A stretch of DNA of 64,000 bases from Acanthosoma haemorrhoidale. Taxonomy: Eukaryota > Arthropoda > Insecta > Hemiptera > Acanthosomatidae. The stretch is taken from positions 54,829,239 through 54,893,238 of the forward strand of contig OV884012.1 in assembly GCA_930367205.1 (NCBI GenBank), read 5' to 3'. Below are positions 43,136 to 56,989 of the stretch, piece after piece; the stretch's first letter is position 1, and each line of letters begins with the position of its first letter. Made by a program: the position numbers and the translations under genes. Under the pieces are notes generated by a model, which was not told the origin of the DNA, ran no database searches, and saw only the letters and a list, made by a program, of their open reading frames with translations.

Positions 43136-43825
43136 ACGTGTGAAATGTATCAACAAAGTTGATTTAAATATGTTTCTTATGTGATTGGAAACGTGATATC
43201 TTCATGCCATAGAGTTCTCTCGTTTAATTGTTACTGTAACTGATCAGATTACTTTTATTTTTCTTGTTTTCTTGTTGAGTTCTTATTACATTACATTTAT
43301 TTACATTACAGAACGTTTTCCGGCAAAGACACAATCCTAGGATGTACTTGGGATGATTATTATTATTAGTTTTCTCTCCGGTTTAATTTAATTAACATCT
43401 TAACTAATGTCACCAATTATACGAAGGTGTATAAAAACGATTAAATATGAATTTAAAGATACTATTATTCACTAGTTTTTCGCTTTACTCCCGATCTCAT
43501 TATTTTTTATATTATTTATTATTTAAGCGCTTTGTATTGTGACCAAAGCATTGGTATCACACATTAACAGTAATTACACAGGGAAAACAGTAGCTTAACA
43601 TAGAGATAACAACAAAATTATATTGAGTACCTTTACGCAGATCTATCTTTACCTTTCCCGTTATGATACCCATAAATTATTAAATTTTATTTTTAAAATT
43701 TTTTGCCTGCCTTATTTTAGGTCCGATTTGTATACATTAGCATTAGGTTGCAATGTATTTTCTTTATTCGTGTTCGTTGATTTTTACTTTTAGTGTAAAT
43801 TATTTCTTATACATAATTAATATTC

Positions 43826-43865
<40 letters not shown>

Positions 43866-44199
43866 TATTTTTCTCTACTTATTAATGTTGTAAATATTTC
43901 TTCTGTAAATATATTTGCATAAATATATTCTCATTGCTAATTTATAACTAAACCCAAACCTTCTCCCCTAAACTAACCTGGAATAGCAGTATTTGTTTTT
44001 GTATGGTCGGTCAAGTATGCGTATGTCGTTTTTTCTCTTTCTTTTCCCTTCATTGGAAGGTGACTTATTAAGAAAGCCTGGAGCTCAACATAATTCATAT
44101 TTTATTGAAATTTCGTTTTTTAAATTACATGTTGGTCATTTTTATGGTGGTATGTAATTATTTTCTAGGCACGTAAATTTATGTTTCTTTGTCTGAATT
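43136..44199. other. AT-rich DNA leading to the ribozyme
   Basis: Holds an (AT)n microsatellite at about 43829-43864. No gene seen. It may be the remains of the Penelope-like element that carried the ribozyme, but no RT motif could be read. Confidence 0.4.
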
Positions 44200-44239
44200 G
44201 TAGTCCTGAGGAGACCTGGAATGGCGAAACGTCGACTGC
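44200..44239 (+). ncRNA. Type I hammerhead ribozyme (Penelope-like-element type)
   Basis: Elements in order: GTAGTC (stem I), CTGAGGA (core), GACC-TGGAAT-GGC (stem II with a bulged A, or a lost base), GAAA (core), C/G plus A/U giving a two-pair stem III (ACGU), C at 44233 (cleavage site), GACTGC (stem I). The two stem I strands pair over six positions with one G-U. Core bases CUGANGA, GAAA and UH are all present. The very short, palindromic stem III is the form known in Penelope-like elements, where activity is thought to need dimers. A weak stem II may make it inactive. Confidence 0.6.
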
Positions 44240-46499
44240 TGATGTAACATCAATACAAATATTTTTAGAGAGAATTTAAGCTTTATTGGAAAAACTGATT
44301 TTACACAGTATAAATATTAATACCGTGTCTATTTTTCAGTGTTACTCCTAAGAAAACTATTTATCTCAAATATTTGAGTTGCTTCAACTTTGAGTGATTA
44401 TAAGAGTAAATAATGGGGATTTTACTGCTTATTTTTAAGTTCAACGACTTTGTGAACAAAAAAAAATACATTAGATGACTGATAATAGATAGGATCACAG
44501 ATTAAGGTTAATAAATACAATAGAATTTAAGACTCGATACTGATCATACTGGATAAATTCTATAAATTAAAAAAAAATTCTTTGATTACTAAGTTTTAGC
44601 TAAGCTTATTGACTTATTATAGGTATAATAATTTTTTTTATTGTTTTTAATAATTTAAATGTTCTTATCACTTAGATAATTTGTCTTGGGGTTCCACACA
44701 CAAATAAATGAATTTAAAAAAAAACAACATATAAAAATCGGTTAATAGAGTATTAAATTCCACTTTACTCCCATCAACTGTTTGCAATCATAGTTTCGTG
44801 TTAATTATTATAGTAACATATTAATGCCTTAAAATAAATTCACGAGAATCTTGCGGTTAGTTAAGGAGGGAACTTCAATATCCAAGTACTCTGTGACTGT
44901 CGACTAATACCATAAAGTATTATTCGGTTATACTAGTTATAATTCCAAACACTAAGTAGACTTGTAATTGTTTGAAAAACAGCAACTTACTTTTTAAATC
45001 AGTTTGAGCAGTTGCGGAAAGTAAGAAGTAAGGTAATAAACGCAGATCAGCTACGGATGTCCCTTCTCTTTGATCTGTGCCTCAGCACAAATAAACGAAA
45101 TAAGATTTATCATAGGCAGGCAGATAATTACTTGGATAATACATAACTATGATTGGTTGTAATATGTTGTACTCACGACTCACAAATCACTACAATTTCT
45201 CATCAACACATAACGAACATCACATGACGTTTCCGGAATGAGTTAATACCATTCATATATACCTTACAGCTGCACATATTTGTTGCACTGTGTTGGGATC
45301 TTCCTGTGAGCTGGAAGTATGATTTTACAATACATGTATTTACAAATAAACAAAACATGCTATGTAAATATAAATTATTATTAGAGAATAAAATTGTTTT
45401 AAATAACACGCCCGCTGACTACAAAACTGGACACATCCTCACTGCTTGGCTGTTACAAGCAGACTGGTCAGGTTGCATAGGATGGTCTCTTTTTGTGGGG
45501 CCACGTCATCGAATTGAAATAAACATCGTTTGACCCCCAGCCCAACTAAATGTTACAACCAGCGTTCATGAGATGTTACAAGATACTCTTGTAGCATAAT
45601 ATCTATAATAACAGAGATCATAAGCTTTTGTTATATGTCATTGCATATTTCCATCAAAGGCAAATGGGTCATTCAATGGTACATACATAAAATATATTTG
45701 TCACAAAAAATATACAATCCTCCTCAACAACTTACACTTCCCCACAATTCAAGAATTAGTCCTTTCTCCAACTGAATCATATTTCAATAAAACAATAGGG
45801 AGAATGGTAATTCGAGCACAAATTCAAATGATACACTCATAAAAGCACTAAAAATCTGATGTTAAATTACAAATTTTCTGTTTTTATTTTAAATAGGAAT
45901 TCCAAAATCTGAGAACGAAATTGGTCAAAAATATTTTGTGTACCCAAAAAACTTCCGAATGTGTGTAATTTAAAATCTTCATTACGGTGACCTTAAAGAT
46001 TATTATAGTTTACTTTTTAAATAGTTTCATTATTTTTAAGTTTTTTTTTATAGTATTGGGAAGGTTTTTAGTTATTTTCCTACTATTTGAAATTTTTTGT
46101 AAACATATCATCACGCTAAAGCCGTATATACAACATGGAAATGAAAACCGGAACATTAAATAGAAATTTAGTAATTCAAGATGGCTTGTAAATTTAAACG
46201 TGACTAAATAATGTTAATGAAATAAACTTTGATTACTTCAATGTCGTATTTTTCCAACAATTGATTTGTCTTGGTGTGACACAACGTCATTACATCATTA
46301 CATTTGTACGTTTGGTTTTTGTGTCATACCCACTGTACGTATACTTTTAATCCATATCTTGATCTGGGTTTCCACTTTATTGCGTTAGCCAACATTTTGT
46401 GAAGGATTTCCCAGTAACAAATTCCCTTTTCCATTTAAGCAGCAGAATCAATATCGATGTTTTTACTGCAGTTGAGTGTGATCACTATGATGTGATCTA
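44240..46499. other. Mostly AT-rich DNA
   Basis: A less AT-rich patch at 45400-45540 overlaps a 75-codon ORF that is not recognised. No other structure. Confidence 0.4.
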
Positions 46500-46840
46500 A
46501 TGGGCGTAGGTACGAGACAGTGAGAGAGTAAGGGAGCTACTACTACCCAGACATATCCGGTGAACGGACAGAGCCTTGGTGGCCTACCATGTTAGTAGCA
46601 GTGCATTAGACCAGCATGACCGTGTTCAATACAGCCTTCAAATAGAATCCGGGTCTGGTTCAACACCCAAGCGGTGGCCACTAACTCAATAGGAAGTCGA
46701 CAGGACTACTGAGAATTTATTGACGTTTGCAGATCCCGACTTCACTCTAGTTTTGATAAAGGCGTGAACATGAGGAGTGGTGCACATATCTACTGCTCAC
46801 AGCCGGATAGGCCCCTCCCACATTTTGAAAATTATAAACA
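46500..46840 (+). other. GC-richer block, SINE-like candidate
   Basis: Contains TTGGTGGCCTACCATG and, about 50 bp on, CCGTGTTCAATAC, a weak A-box/B-box pair. No tail, target duplication or second copy was found. Confidence 0.2.
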
Positions 46841-48741
46841 TTCTTCAGCATTGGGCTAAAACAATTAGTAACGTGCTAAGGCACAAAAATACTTATCTTA
46901 CTTAACTATTCAGATGCGAAATTAAAGACATTCCAAAAAATTGGGTAATTACTTGACTCATCGAATGCTCAACGTTTTGCTTCTGGACCATCTGACAAGA
47001 AGAGAGGAATCGAATATAAATAAGTTGAAGATCGGCCACACCAAGTGCAAACTTGTCAATTTCATCACGTCCCTCCCTGCTGGGCTGAAGCAAACATCAA
47101 ATACAATACAATTTTAGGGAAGAGGGAAAAAAGGGGGGGAGAGGTAACCAGAACACAATAACCATATGGGGTGATTCAGTGCACCTACTCCTCAATCAAA
47201 TAAATCAAAGTCCACAACATAACAATTTAGTAATATTTCCGTGATCTAATTTAACCAATGTTTTTTTATTTTGTTCACAAATGTAATCTTATGAAATTTA
47301 TATACATAATTCTAGAAAGGCCCTCTGACCAATGCGATTGCACAAGTTCAAACAATTAAGTAAATAGAAATTCTGTGTAAAGTGCTTCTAATTGTAAAAT
47401 GCAAGTTTTGCACATTTGTCCTGTCCATCTACACTACAAGTTTTTGACAGAAATCATTAGCTAGAAGCATCTCAGAATCCCGAATATATTTGTATCAAGA
47501 ATTCTGTAGCGCCTGATGCTTTAACGGATCTCTAATTGCAGCTAAGAAGATTGCCAGCTAATTGTTGATAAAAATGGAAGATGAAATTATGCAATATTTG
47601 ATGAGGGGTGTTTTTTTTATTTTTATAATTGCGGCTGCAAGCACTATATTTTATGGCGGTCTAATCATTAGGAAGGTAGGAGCGCCTAATAACGTGGAAG
47701 GAGGGGCTGCCGTGCTTGTTGGCAGTCTCAGAGGGACCTGAGGGAAACAATAGTAATTTTATTATTACACCTTCTGGAAAACTTCCCCTCCCCTGATAAT
47801 TACCGTAAGAACAATCAGGGCAAATAGTATTTTTTCTCTAATAAGGAATCTATAAAACAAGTACGTTTAGAATAAGTTATTTGAAATGGTCCATTATTTT
47901 TTCAGAGTTGGAAGGGTCACCGAACTGGTTAAAACCAAAATTTAGGTTGGGAGATACCTGAACCCAGAAGGCCATACTAACACCTAAGCGCCATTTACTA
48001 ATTGCGGCGACAATCTTCACCTCATCAAGAATTTCGGCAGTTCATTTATATATTTATATAAACAACAGACATAGTAAAACACCTATAACACGACAATCAT
48101 TTGAAAAGATTACAAATTTGTACATCTCGGGTCAGTATGCTGAAAAAATTAATTTAATTTCCAACACTTAAGCATTATGATACCTTGAATTCCGACAACA
48201 CATGCTACATCAAAATGTAACCAACAAGAAAAATCCTTTAAATAGAACGGACCTGAGGCTAAACGAAAATTTAGTCGTTTAAAGTACCCTAGAGGCGATT
48301 TACATTGCCCAAAGAAAACAAATTACTTCAGATTTATATCATAAATCATAAAAAAAGTTTTGATCCATTATATTGAACACTAAGAGCAAATCTCTAACAA
48401 TCAGAGGATCTCTACTGACTGTAAGTCAATCGTATGCAGACATTTTGGTATTACCCCATTTTGTGTTCCATAACAAAACTCTACACATTCCTTACAAACT
48501 CTAAGTGCAATTGACATCACAGGACATGAATATACAGACATTCACACTAAACTAGGAGGACCTTCTCTTTTTAACTCACACCACAGTCACATGTAGGATC
48601 TGCTAAGGGTGACCACAAAGTACAGCAGGCGGAGCCACATAATTATTTTCAACAAACTTACTTTTACTTTTGGTAAATGAAGCTGTAAATAAATATATCA
48701 GATGGTTTTAAGCTTAAGCGAATTTTGAATAAATAAATTAA
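46841..48741. other. Non-coding DNA
   Basis: Short ORFs only. A GC-richer patch at 47640-47770 is unexplained. Confidence 0.4.
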
Positions 48742-48746
48742 AACGC

Positions 48747-49601
48747 TGTCGGGTCGTCACAAGGGGGGTGCCTAGCTACCCTAGCCCTGGTGACGAGGTG
48801 AGGGTTGATTAGGCTATGACCTGGGCAACTCTTTCATGATGGGTCTTACTATCTGACTCCATATCTGATAGGTATGTGCCCCGATGCTCAGGAGAAGAGG
48901 TATAGGGTAGGTAGTTTGTCTTGGAATGACCACGAATTCACACTCGGTATCTGAGGGCAGGCGAAATCCGTCCGGATCCCAAAGGCGAGTGTGAACCGGA
49001 GAGCGGCAGACTGGATTGCCATGGGAGACACTACTAGGTAAATTTGTAGGGCCACGACAACCGTTGTCCTTGAGAGAGAGGTCTCTCCCAAGGAGGTGCT
49101 AGTTTTAGCGAGGCGAAGGCAGAAAATCCCACTAGGAGAGTGTGGGGTCTGACAACGCCGGACTAACACATAGCGAGGTGAGGAAGAGAGGCCCAGAGAT
49201 TTTCATAAATGAGAAGGTCAAGTTTTGAGACATCAGTGCAGCCGCAAGTCTCCGATTAGAGAGTCGTCTTGAGAATGATTTACAGGCCGAGACCTGGCCG
49301 TACTTATAGTCAGTGGTGTCTCGTTAGACCCAATCATCTGCCCTGTTATTGCACCCAATGAGATCCCAGTATGCGGTGGCGCTTTGTTCTCTGCAGCCCT
49401 GGCTTGGGTCACCGATACCTGCCCTGGGTAAGGGTTTCCAGCCCCTAACTAATTAACTTGCAGCTGCGTCTTTTTTATTGTTTACAACATTTACAATGAG
49501 TTATGGTTTGGTAATGTTATTTACATTTGTTTAAATTAATTTACAATATATATGCAATAGAGTATAGGGTGATTTATCTTATGTAGTTAGCGGTCGCTAC
49601 G
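48747..49601 (+). mobile_element. Solo-LTR-like dispersed repeat, copy 2
   Basis: Matches 4278-5288 along its length except for that copy's LINE insertion and a diverged middle. Begins TGTCGGGTCGTCAC and ends GGTCGCTACG (last base changed from A). It is flanked by a perfect five-base duplication AACGC (48742-48746 and 49602-49606). The ends, target duplication and absence of coding DNA fit a solo LTR of a gypsy- or BEL-type element. The 93-codon ORF on the minus strand is a shadow of the repeat. Confidence 0.7.
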
Positions 49602-49606
49602 AACGC

Positions 49607-51019
49607 TTTTCTTGAACATTTCCGAATTGTAATAATACTGAATGTCTATGAGAAAATTTCTTATTTGTCTAAGGAATCTGAGTTATACCTAAAAATTGAA
49701 ATAGACAAAATATACTTAGCCTTAGTTTTTACCTTTTCCTTTTGAACTTGAAAATATATTACATTTCATTTACATTATTACATGAAACAAATAATATATT
49801 TTTAAAATTTCTTGTCTTTCTGGTAAATCTCTGATTTACATATTTAACCAACTGTCAAGAAAAAATATATATACATTTTAAGGTCGATGAATGATAATAA
49901 TTAATTTTTAATTATACAGCCTAGTTTCCTACTCGATCTGAAATTTAAGAAAGTAAATATATGAGATTAATTTCGGGGGCTGCATTATTATCAAATGTGT
50001 TTCTTTTTATTTATTTATCCACATTTTCAAACTAGATAATTATGCGTTATAAGCGAACAACTTTAATTATAACTTTTTATTTTAGATATTAAACTTACTT
50101 CGGACGTAATAAGTAATTAAAATTTGTCAATCACCACACTACCTTCTAGATTGTGATAAAATAATCTTTTAAATGGCTTAAATGCTGAACTTGCAAAATA
50201 TTACAAAATAACTGAAAAAAAAAATTGTAATCCGTGGAACCACACACGTCTGCACAAATAAAGAGAAAGAATAAAAGAAATTTGTTTATATTTTTATTCA
50301 CTCCGACCAGTTATTTTATGAATGAATTGGACATTTATTGAAAGTAGTTGGATAGTGCTATTATTTATTGGTGCTATTATGGTAACATCCCACTAAATCA
50401 GCGATTACATCAGATACTAACATAGTATGCTAAGATCGATTCATTTCATGTACTGAATATAAAGACCACATGTTTTATTCCCAAAAGTGTATTCACACCT
50501 TTCTTAACTTATTAAATAGTTAAATTAACCTACAGTAATTATGGTTTATTGTGTGGTGTTCAAAATTACCTACAAAAATATGGAGGTGGGACTGACATTT
50601 TTTTAAAAATTTTATGCTGGAGGCCACATTATTAACGGTTAATCAGAAATTCAGATATTTTAGAACTTCTCAAATTCATCGATAAAAGCATTAAAACATA
50701 CAATTTTATGCTGCGACAAATTATACTCTTTAATGCTTTTCTCGATGAATTTGTGATGAAGATGCCTGAATTTGAACAAATCGTTGACAATTAAATAAAT
50801 AAATGTGCTTGAGAGATCCAAGGCTTTGATGTGCCTTTGATTCAAAGAAAGTCTCTCATGTACTTTATAAATTTCATTTTCGGTTAATATTATGAATGCT
50901 ACAACAGTTTTCTTGTTATGTTTCCTTCTCATCAGATTAATTATCATCAGAAAATGTATAATGAAATTTACAACATTTATTCTCGTAAGCTAGGTCCTTC
51001 CTAGTAAAAGGATCGCTCT
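49607..51019. other. AT-rich DNA with one unknown ORF
   Basis: A 95-codon minus-strand ORF (50660-50947) has mixed charged and hydrophobic content but no recognised domain. The rest is AT-rich. Confidence 0.35.
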
Positions 51020-51310
51020 CACTCCTATAAATAACATTTTATTTTATTTCCCCCCATTCCTCTTTTCAAATTTCTCGTGTGTGGTTCTTAATATCTAGGA
51101 GCCTTCAGTTATTTGTCAAAACCTGCTCTGTTATCCTGCGTTTAATTCTTAGAGCATTGAGGGACTCAATCACGCAGTCCTCTCGTGTTTACCGGGTTCT
51201 TCATTGAGGTCGCCGGTCTTCAGTACGTACAACATTCTTGCAAGTCTTCCTTTGTTCAGACGAATCTGAGCTTGTTTTCTCAAGAATAATTCAGGCTGGA
51301 TTGATTACGA
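51020..51310 (-). repeat. Dispersed repeat with LINE-like coding similarity, copy 2
   Basis: Its minus strand at about 51175-51260 matches 2235-2320: GGAAGACTTGC, then ACCCGGTAAACACGAGAG. The translation around GRLARMLYVLKTGDLNEEPG reads through without a stop for about 40 residues, suggesting decayed coding DNA. Element family unknown. Confidence 0.45.
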
Positions 51311-51379
51311 TGATCTGTCCGATCATTTGAGTTCTTAATTTGGTATTCTCTTTTGTTGGTCTATTTCTTCCGTAGCAAC

Positions 51380-51710
51380 TTGATATCTGCTGCTCTGTTT
51401 TATTGTACCCAATGCCAGTTGAGTATTGTGGTGGCCTTTGTCATCTGACAGTTGGTGGTCTTGGCGTCCCCGATACCTGACCCAGGTAAGGGTCTCCGGC
51501 CCTCTCGGCGGTTTGGTTTGCTTAGTACCAGCTACGGGTAGCGGGTGCCCCAGCTCATAACTAATTGGCTTGCAGCTGCATCTTAATTGTTCACAACATT
51601 TACAATGATTTATGGTTTGGTAATGTTATTTATATTTGTTTAAATTAATTTACAATATATATACAATAGAGTATAGGGTGATTTATTTTATGTAGTTCTC
51701 GGTCGCTACA
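51380..51710 (+). mobile_element. Solo-LTR-like repeat, copy 3 (3' part only)
   Basis: Shares with copies 1 and 2 the stretch from ATACCTG.CC..GGTAAGG through GGTTTGGTAATGTTATTTA to the end GGTCGCTACA. The 5' half is missing or unrecognisable. The left edge is approximate. Confidence 0.65.
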
Positions 51711-53989
51711 GTGTCAGAAAAAAAAAGTATACATATTGATGAGACATTTCTTTCTCTTTGGTATTTTCCCGGGCATTCTTCGTATTCCTTTCTCATACAT
51801 ATTTCTATAATTATGGAATGAGCCTTCCAAGGGATCTATTTATGCCTTATTTAATAGAACGTGACCCGAGACTGACAAGAAAGAACTGAGATTTGATATT
51901 TACTGAAATTGGCCTAGTAATATTCAAATCGAGGGTCTCAGGGTTTCTATTTTTCAACAAATGACAGATTTTGTTTACAGACCATTGTTTTTCTGTTTTA
52001 AGAGGCTGGAATGTTTGTTTTAATTTTGTTTTTTGAGTTTTTGACAGTCACTCTTCACGCTGTTTACAGGATCCTGTCTAATTTTTTTTTTAATTTATTT
52101 CATTTTATTTAAATGACCTCTAACCTGTTCGTATTTATTTTCAATGCAACGGTATTGAAGAGAGAGGTTTTTCAACAAGAACTTTATGTGAAATGCTTGC
52201 ATCCGTTCCAATCTTATGGAATTTATTGTGTTTAACCTAACAAGTTGACATTTTAGCTGTAACGGTATTAATTATTTAACGCAGTTGAAATAACCATAAG
52301 GTCACCATAGATGCAATAGTATATCTTGACTATTGCTATGCATTGAATAAGTACAACATGTTAATAAATGACCAAACCCTTTTCAAAAGGTTGCATGAGT
52401 GTTGTTATCGGACCTGAGGACAGCCAAACAACCTTCTTCTTATTAGCTACAGCGTACTCGGGGCATCCTTAAGAGCAGTAAGTTTTTTTAGTGCTTTTAT
52501 AATCACATTTGAATAAACTTTCATTGCAAATGCAAACTGATATAATTGGGAATATCACAAAAATATCACAATGGCTAGAAGAGACTAGAGAGAGAGAAGC
52601 TAGAGGTTTTGAGTGTGTGTATGCCCAAGAGAACAGTCTTTTTTGAACAAATCCAATCTATACTGCTTTGTCTCATACCGGGAATGTATAAACATCACCA
52701 AAGGCTCCGTTACGGTAGATAGATAGGGAGGGGTATGAATACCAAAGAAGTACCAATTCATTTGTGGGAAACAAAAAAACTATTACATTATATAAAAATA
52801 AAAGAAAACAACAAAGTAAACGGTATCTGGTCTACAGTATGTTTTTAAATTTATTTAAATACTTTACAATCTTACCCAGAAACACAAACTAAAATAGTAT
52901 GATATTCCTTTGCTCGTTGTAACTTAAATCTTTTTTTGAAAAATGTATGTGATTAGAACCCCACCATTTTAGTACTCATTTTGTGATTATCTTAAGTATT
53001 TTTTCTTATTTTAATATTTTATTGACTGATTAAGCATTGAAGATGACTATTTGGTTGGTACCGGTTGTGGCCATGACTGGAAATGACTGCTTAAGCGTTT
53101 TTCAAAATGTGTTGGGGAGAGACTTGGACATTTTATTTTACAAGACCAGGAATCCACATCAAGGCACGCTTACTTTTGACTCATTATGACACTCCTGGTG
53201 ATTTACCATGATTTACGTTGGACATCCCTCCTCGGGCAAGAAATATGCGGGCTTTTGTTTGTTTTTTTGTATTATGAAATCATCAGTATGTCCACTAAGC
53301 GATATGCGATCACTAGGCCTTATTGCTATGTTACGGGAGATCGTAATTAATTGCAATAAACACTGAAAAAAATACACAAAAAAAATTATAGTAATAAAAT
53401 TCACAAAGCAGAGTCATGACATAAATAATTGCCGTGAAGTTTTTAATTTTTTGTAGTATTTAAAAACGGTCGTAAAATATGAAATGAAATACCACTCCTA
53501 TAATCTTAGAATAAAACAAGTAATTCTAGAGTACCTAGCTTAATTAAGAGAAACCTGCGCAGACAAATCGGATCTTGCTTATAGTGACCTTGAATTATAG
53601 CTAATGATTGGCGTCCTACCCTTAGTCTTAGCCTTCTGTTTATATTTTATTATCTAACAAGTATTATTTATTATAGACATATTAATAACCAAAGTCGTTT
53701 TTCAGTAGAGAATACGGTCATATTTGGTGACAACTAAGTAGGTGATGATACTTGTGAACAATGATGACCCTGGAACGAAGCAGTTTATCTTGGAATAAAA
53801 ACTTGTTTAAAATATTGTTATTTTGACAGGCCTGGTGGTAACTTATACAGATAGTTTGTCGACTCTGAGGTCGAGCTAAACTAGCTTCTATACTGTGGAT
53901 ACTAGATCCTTTACATCGCGTTCTACTCCTCACAATTCAGCCTGTGACGGTGCCATACTGTCACATTAATGAAAACTATTCTCTTATTG
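51711..53989. other. Non-coding DNA
   Basis: No gene recognised. A 71-codon minus-strand ORF at 53718-53933 lies in slightly less AT-rich DNA and could be an old relic. Confidence 0.4.
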
Positions 53990-54115
53990 TGAGTAATATT
54001 TTAACGGTAATTATGATAGACGAATCCTGATGGTGGCTGAAATCATCTTGTTGCTTAGGTATTTGAAACCATAAAGTAGACCCTTGTAGATATTAAGTTT
54101 AAATGTGTTTTGTTA
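53990..54115 (-). pseudogene. Short LINE relic
   Basis: Minus-strand frames give EFADE followed by NKTHLNLI and then VYFMVSKYL-like residues, resembling the spacing from the RT active site to the KYLG motif. Very short and decayed, so low confidence. Confidence 0.25.
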
Positions 54116-56978
54116 TCTCATCTGCAAACTCAAAAGTCAACTTATTTGAAAATTGAAAAAAAGTAAATTTTAATTCTTATAAGCGAACTGTACATCATAC
54201 GCACCAAGTTTTACTTAATGAGACAATAAACCAGGAATATTTATAAATTTGGAGGAGAGCTGGTATTGATACTTAACTCCATTAATGGTTGTTATTATTT
54301 TTATAGTTTCAATTTTTTTTTTTAACCCTAGAGGCATTAAATTTTTATTATAAATACTTGCTCATGTCCCAATGTCAGTAGAAATCAAATTAACTCAATA
54401 AAAAATAATTGAACGTCATCGAATATTTAATCAATTTTATATTATGTTGAGTTGTGTATTAAATTAACGGCGTGGGCGTTCTGTTTAATAATATGTAACA
54501 TTTATTGCTACCTTTATTTACAATAATTACAAAAACATTGGTAACATTGTCTTCTATATCTTATTCGAAATATTTTGCCTTCTTGGAGTGTTGTAAAAAA
54601 ATTGAAATTTATGCCCCAAAGATTCTAAAAATAATAGCAAACACAACAAAATAATTTTTAGTCATAAAAAATAAATGATTATATGAATATTTAAAAATTG
54701 GTATTTAAAACTCGATTTAAGAATTCCATGTCAGAAGGTTATCAAACTAAAAGTCTTAATGCATGTAATATTTTCTGGGGCTTAAGCAGCTTCCAATTGC
54801 TGAAGCCACAAGAATAGTACTTCACATCAAAACTGTTTTCCACACATCTTGTATGCTAGAGTAATTCCAAACATTGATCATATAATCTATTGTATAAATT
54901 GTTTCATTACAATTAATAATGCTAACAAAGATCTAAACAAAAATCATAAATTCAGTACCTATAACTAATGAAGTTAGTAAATTAGTATAAAAAAAAGTTA
55001 TATAAGTAAATATACACGAAGTGGTAAATGAAGTTTTTAGTAAAAATTGTTTCATTAACGAAACGAATAACCTTTTAAACATTATAAAAATTATTATCCG
55101 GATTTTTCTATAAAATGTTTCCAAATTGACACCATGCAAAATACATTTCGTGAGATCGATCATTCTTTGACCTGTTACTTTATTATACCCAAAATGAATT
55201 GCACAAAGTCTAGAAGAGGCAAAAAATGAGTTTTTAAAAACAAAACAACCTATTTTAGAAATTGAAATGTTGGATTTGAAAATGTTAAAAGAATTCCTTT
55301 TAATTTATAATTTCATGTTTTTGTTTATATCCTGTATTTTTTTTTATCGCTCATTTCGTAATACCTCTTGGAAGTAAAGTTAGCAGCTACAGTCTCTCTG
55401 GAGAAAAAATGGTAGCCTCTCAATAATACGAATTTTTTTGTCAAATATTGTCTGCAGTTAAGGACGAAATAAATAAGCACTCTGTAAATATTAAAAGATG
55501 ACACAGAGTATTGTTATTCAAGTGAAGAATCCGTTTAGGGTTTGATTAATTGAGTTTTTAAACACTATCGGATCTCGTCTCGGGTCAATGTTGTCAGCGT
55601 CAATTGTATTCGATTTATTAGAAAAAAATAATAAAAAATATACCCGTGATCTAAATCTAGAACGAAGGGCGACCGTAATGAGTTCTTTTACCTTCACTAA
55701 CTTTTATTTGTCCCTGCTTACATCAGACTTGTGATTGATCTGCTTGTTGAGGTCTTCCCGAAGGTTACTACGGCTGCAAATAGCTTTGCCCAGGATGAGG
55801 ATGTATTAATAATAGTGACTTCGTGTTGCATCAGCAATGGTCACGAGAAAATGATAGGTATCACCTCGGGAACATCAGCGAAGCAATTAAGACGGTAACA
55901 ACTGGGTTATGAAACTGCAGCCCACACCCTAGAAGCGTGCACTAGCACGGGCAGTGTCTAATACAGGAATTTATTACGGCAGGTTTGTCTTGAATTATTT
56001 AAATTATCAAAAACGCTAATGGTTGGTCAACCCCCAGAATGTTTTGAAACGCAAAAGCATACAAATGTGATCCTGTGCACACGCTACTTTGAGGAGGAAT
56101 TTTGCAATACGAAATTAACGATACAACAATAACAAAACTTAGACAAAATAAAATTAATGCGATTAATATTTGAGTATCCATTACGAATCCCTACCTTTGT
56201 GAATCATTGGGTAGAGAATGCTTAGGGACCAGGAAGTTGATATTAAGGAGAATAAAAATCGTCTGATGTCTGAGAACCGCTTTGAAATTAACACACGGGA
56301 TGAAAGAACGCAAATGTTGCTGGCTGGATATCTGGATTCACTCGTCCTATAAAAGGAGTTTGATGGTAGGAGGGTTCGTATAGAGCCAAAAATGTACATA
56401 GTGTAGATCCGGAATACCTAACAGGTCCCTTAACATGCAAACAATTAACACACTTATAAAAGGAGTTTCACGAAAAGGCTCACTCCTTAACTCAACCTGC
56501 TTCTAATAGAAATATATATTTAGGTTCTAAAATATCATTAGAATATATTTGGCTATGACCTTAACATCGTATAACAGTGTAAATAACACGCATACCCATG
56601 TACTTGAGTGTGAAAGATAAATATATTTTTTTAAATACCGAGTAATTAATAAATAACCCTTGGTTTTCTTTTGTGGTTTCAAAAATATTTTGTTGAATCT
56701 TTACTGAAACGCCAACAGGTGAATTTTTACTGATTTTCGAAAACTAAAATTCACCATTTCCGGAGACGGTGAAGGAAACCAGAAATGATAAAAATATTCA
56801 TAAAATATAAATTAATACTTTTGCTCTTTATTTCTAACTAAAATTATTATGGATCATTTTTACAAGTCACTTTGAGGGCATTCTGTTAATTTCAATATTT
56901 AAAAACACATCCTCTAAAGACTAGCATTTACTGTACAAGAGTAAATATGTACATACAGTATAGAACATATATTACATA
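54116..56978. other. AT-rich DNA with a small membrane-type ORF
   Basis: A 60-codon minus-strand ORF (55999-56181) starts MDTQILIALILFCLSFVIVV, a single hydrophobic segment, but this is also what AT-rich DNA yields by chance. No other feature. Confidence 0.35.
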
Positions 56979-56989
56979 CAGTATACAAA
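56979..56989. repeat. Target-site duplication, left (family 2 copy D)
   Basis: CAGTATACAAA, repeated exactly at 57963-57973. Confidence 0.85.

Noticed and set aside
52400..52440. CTGAGGA motif as a second hammerhead
   Set aside because: There is no GAAA core segment at the right distance and no stem I partner.
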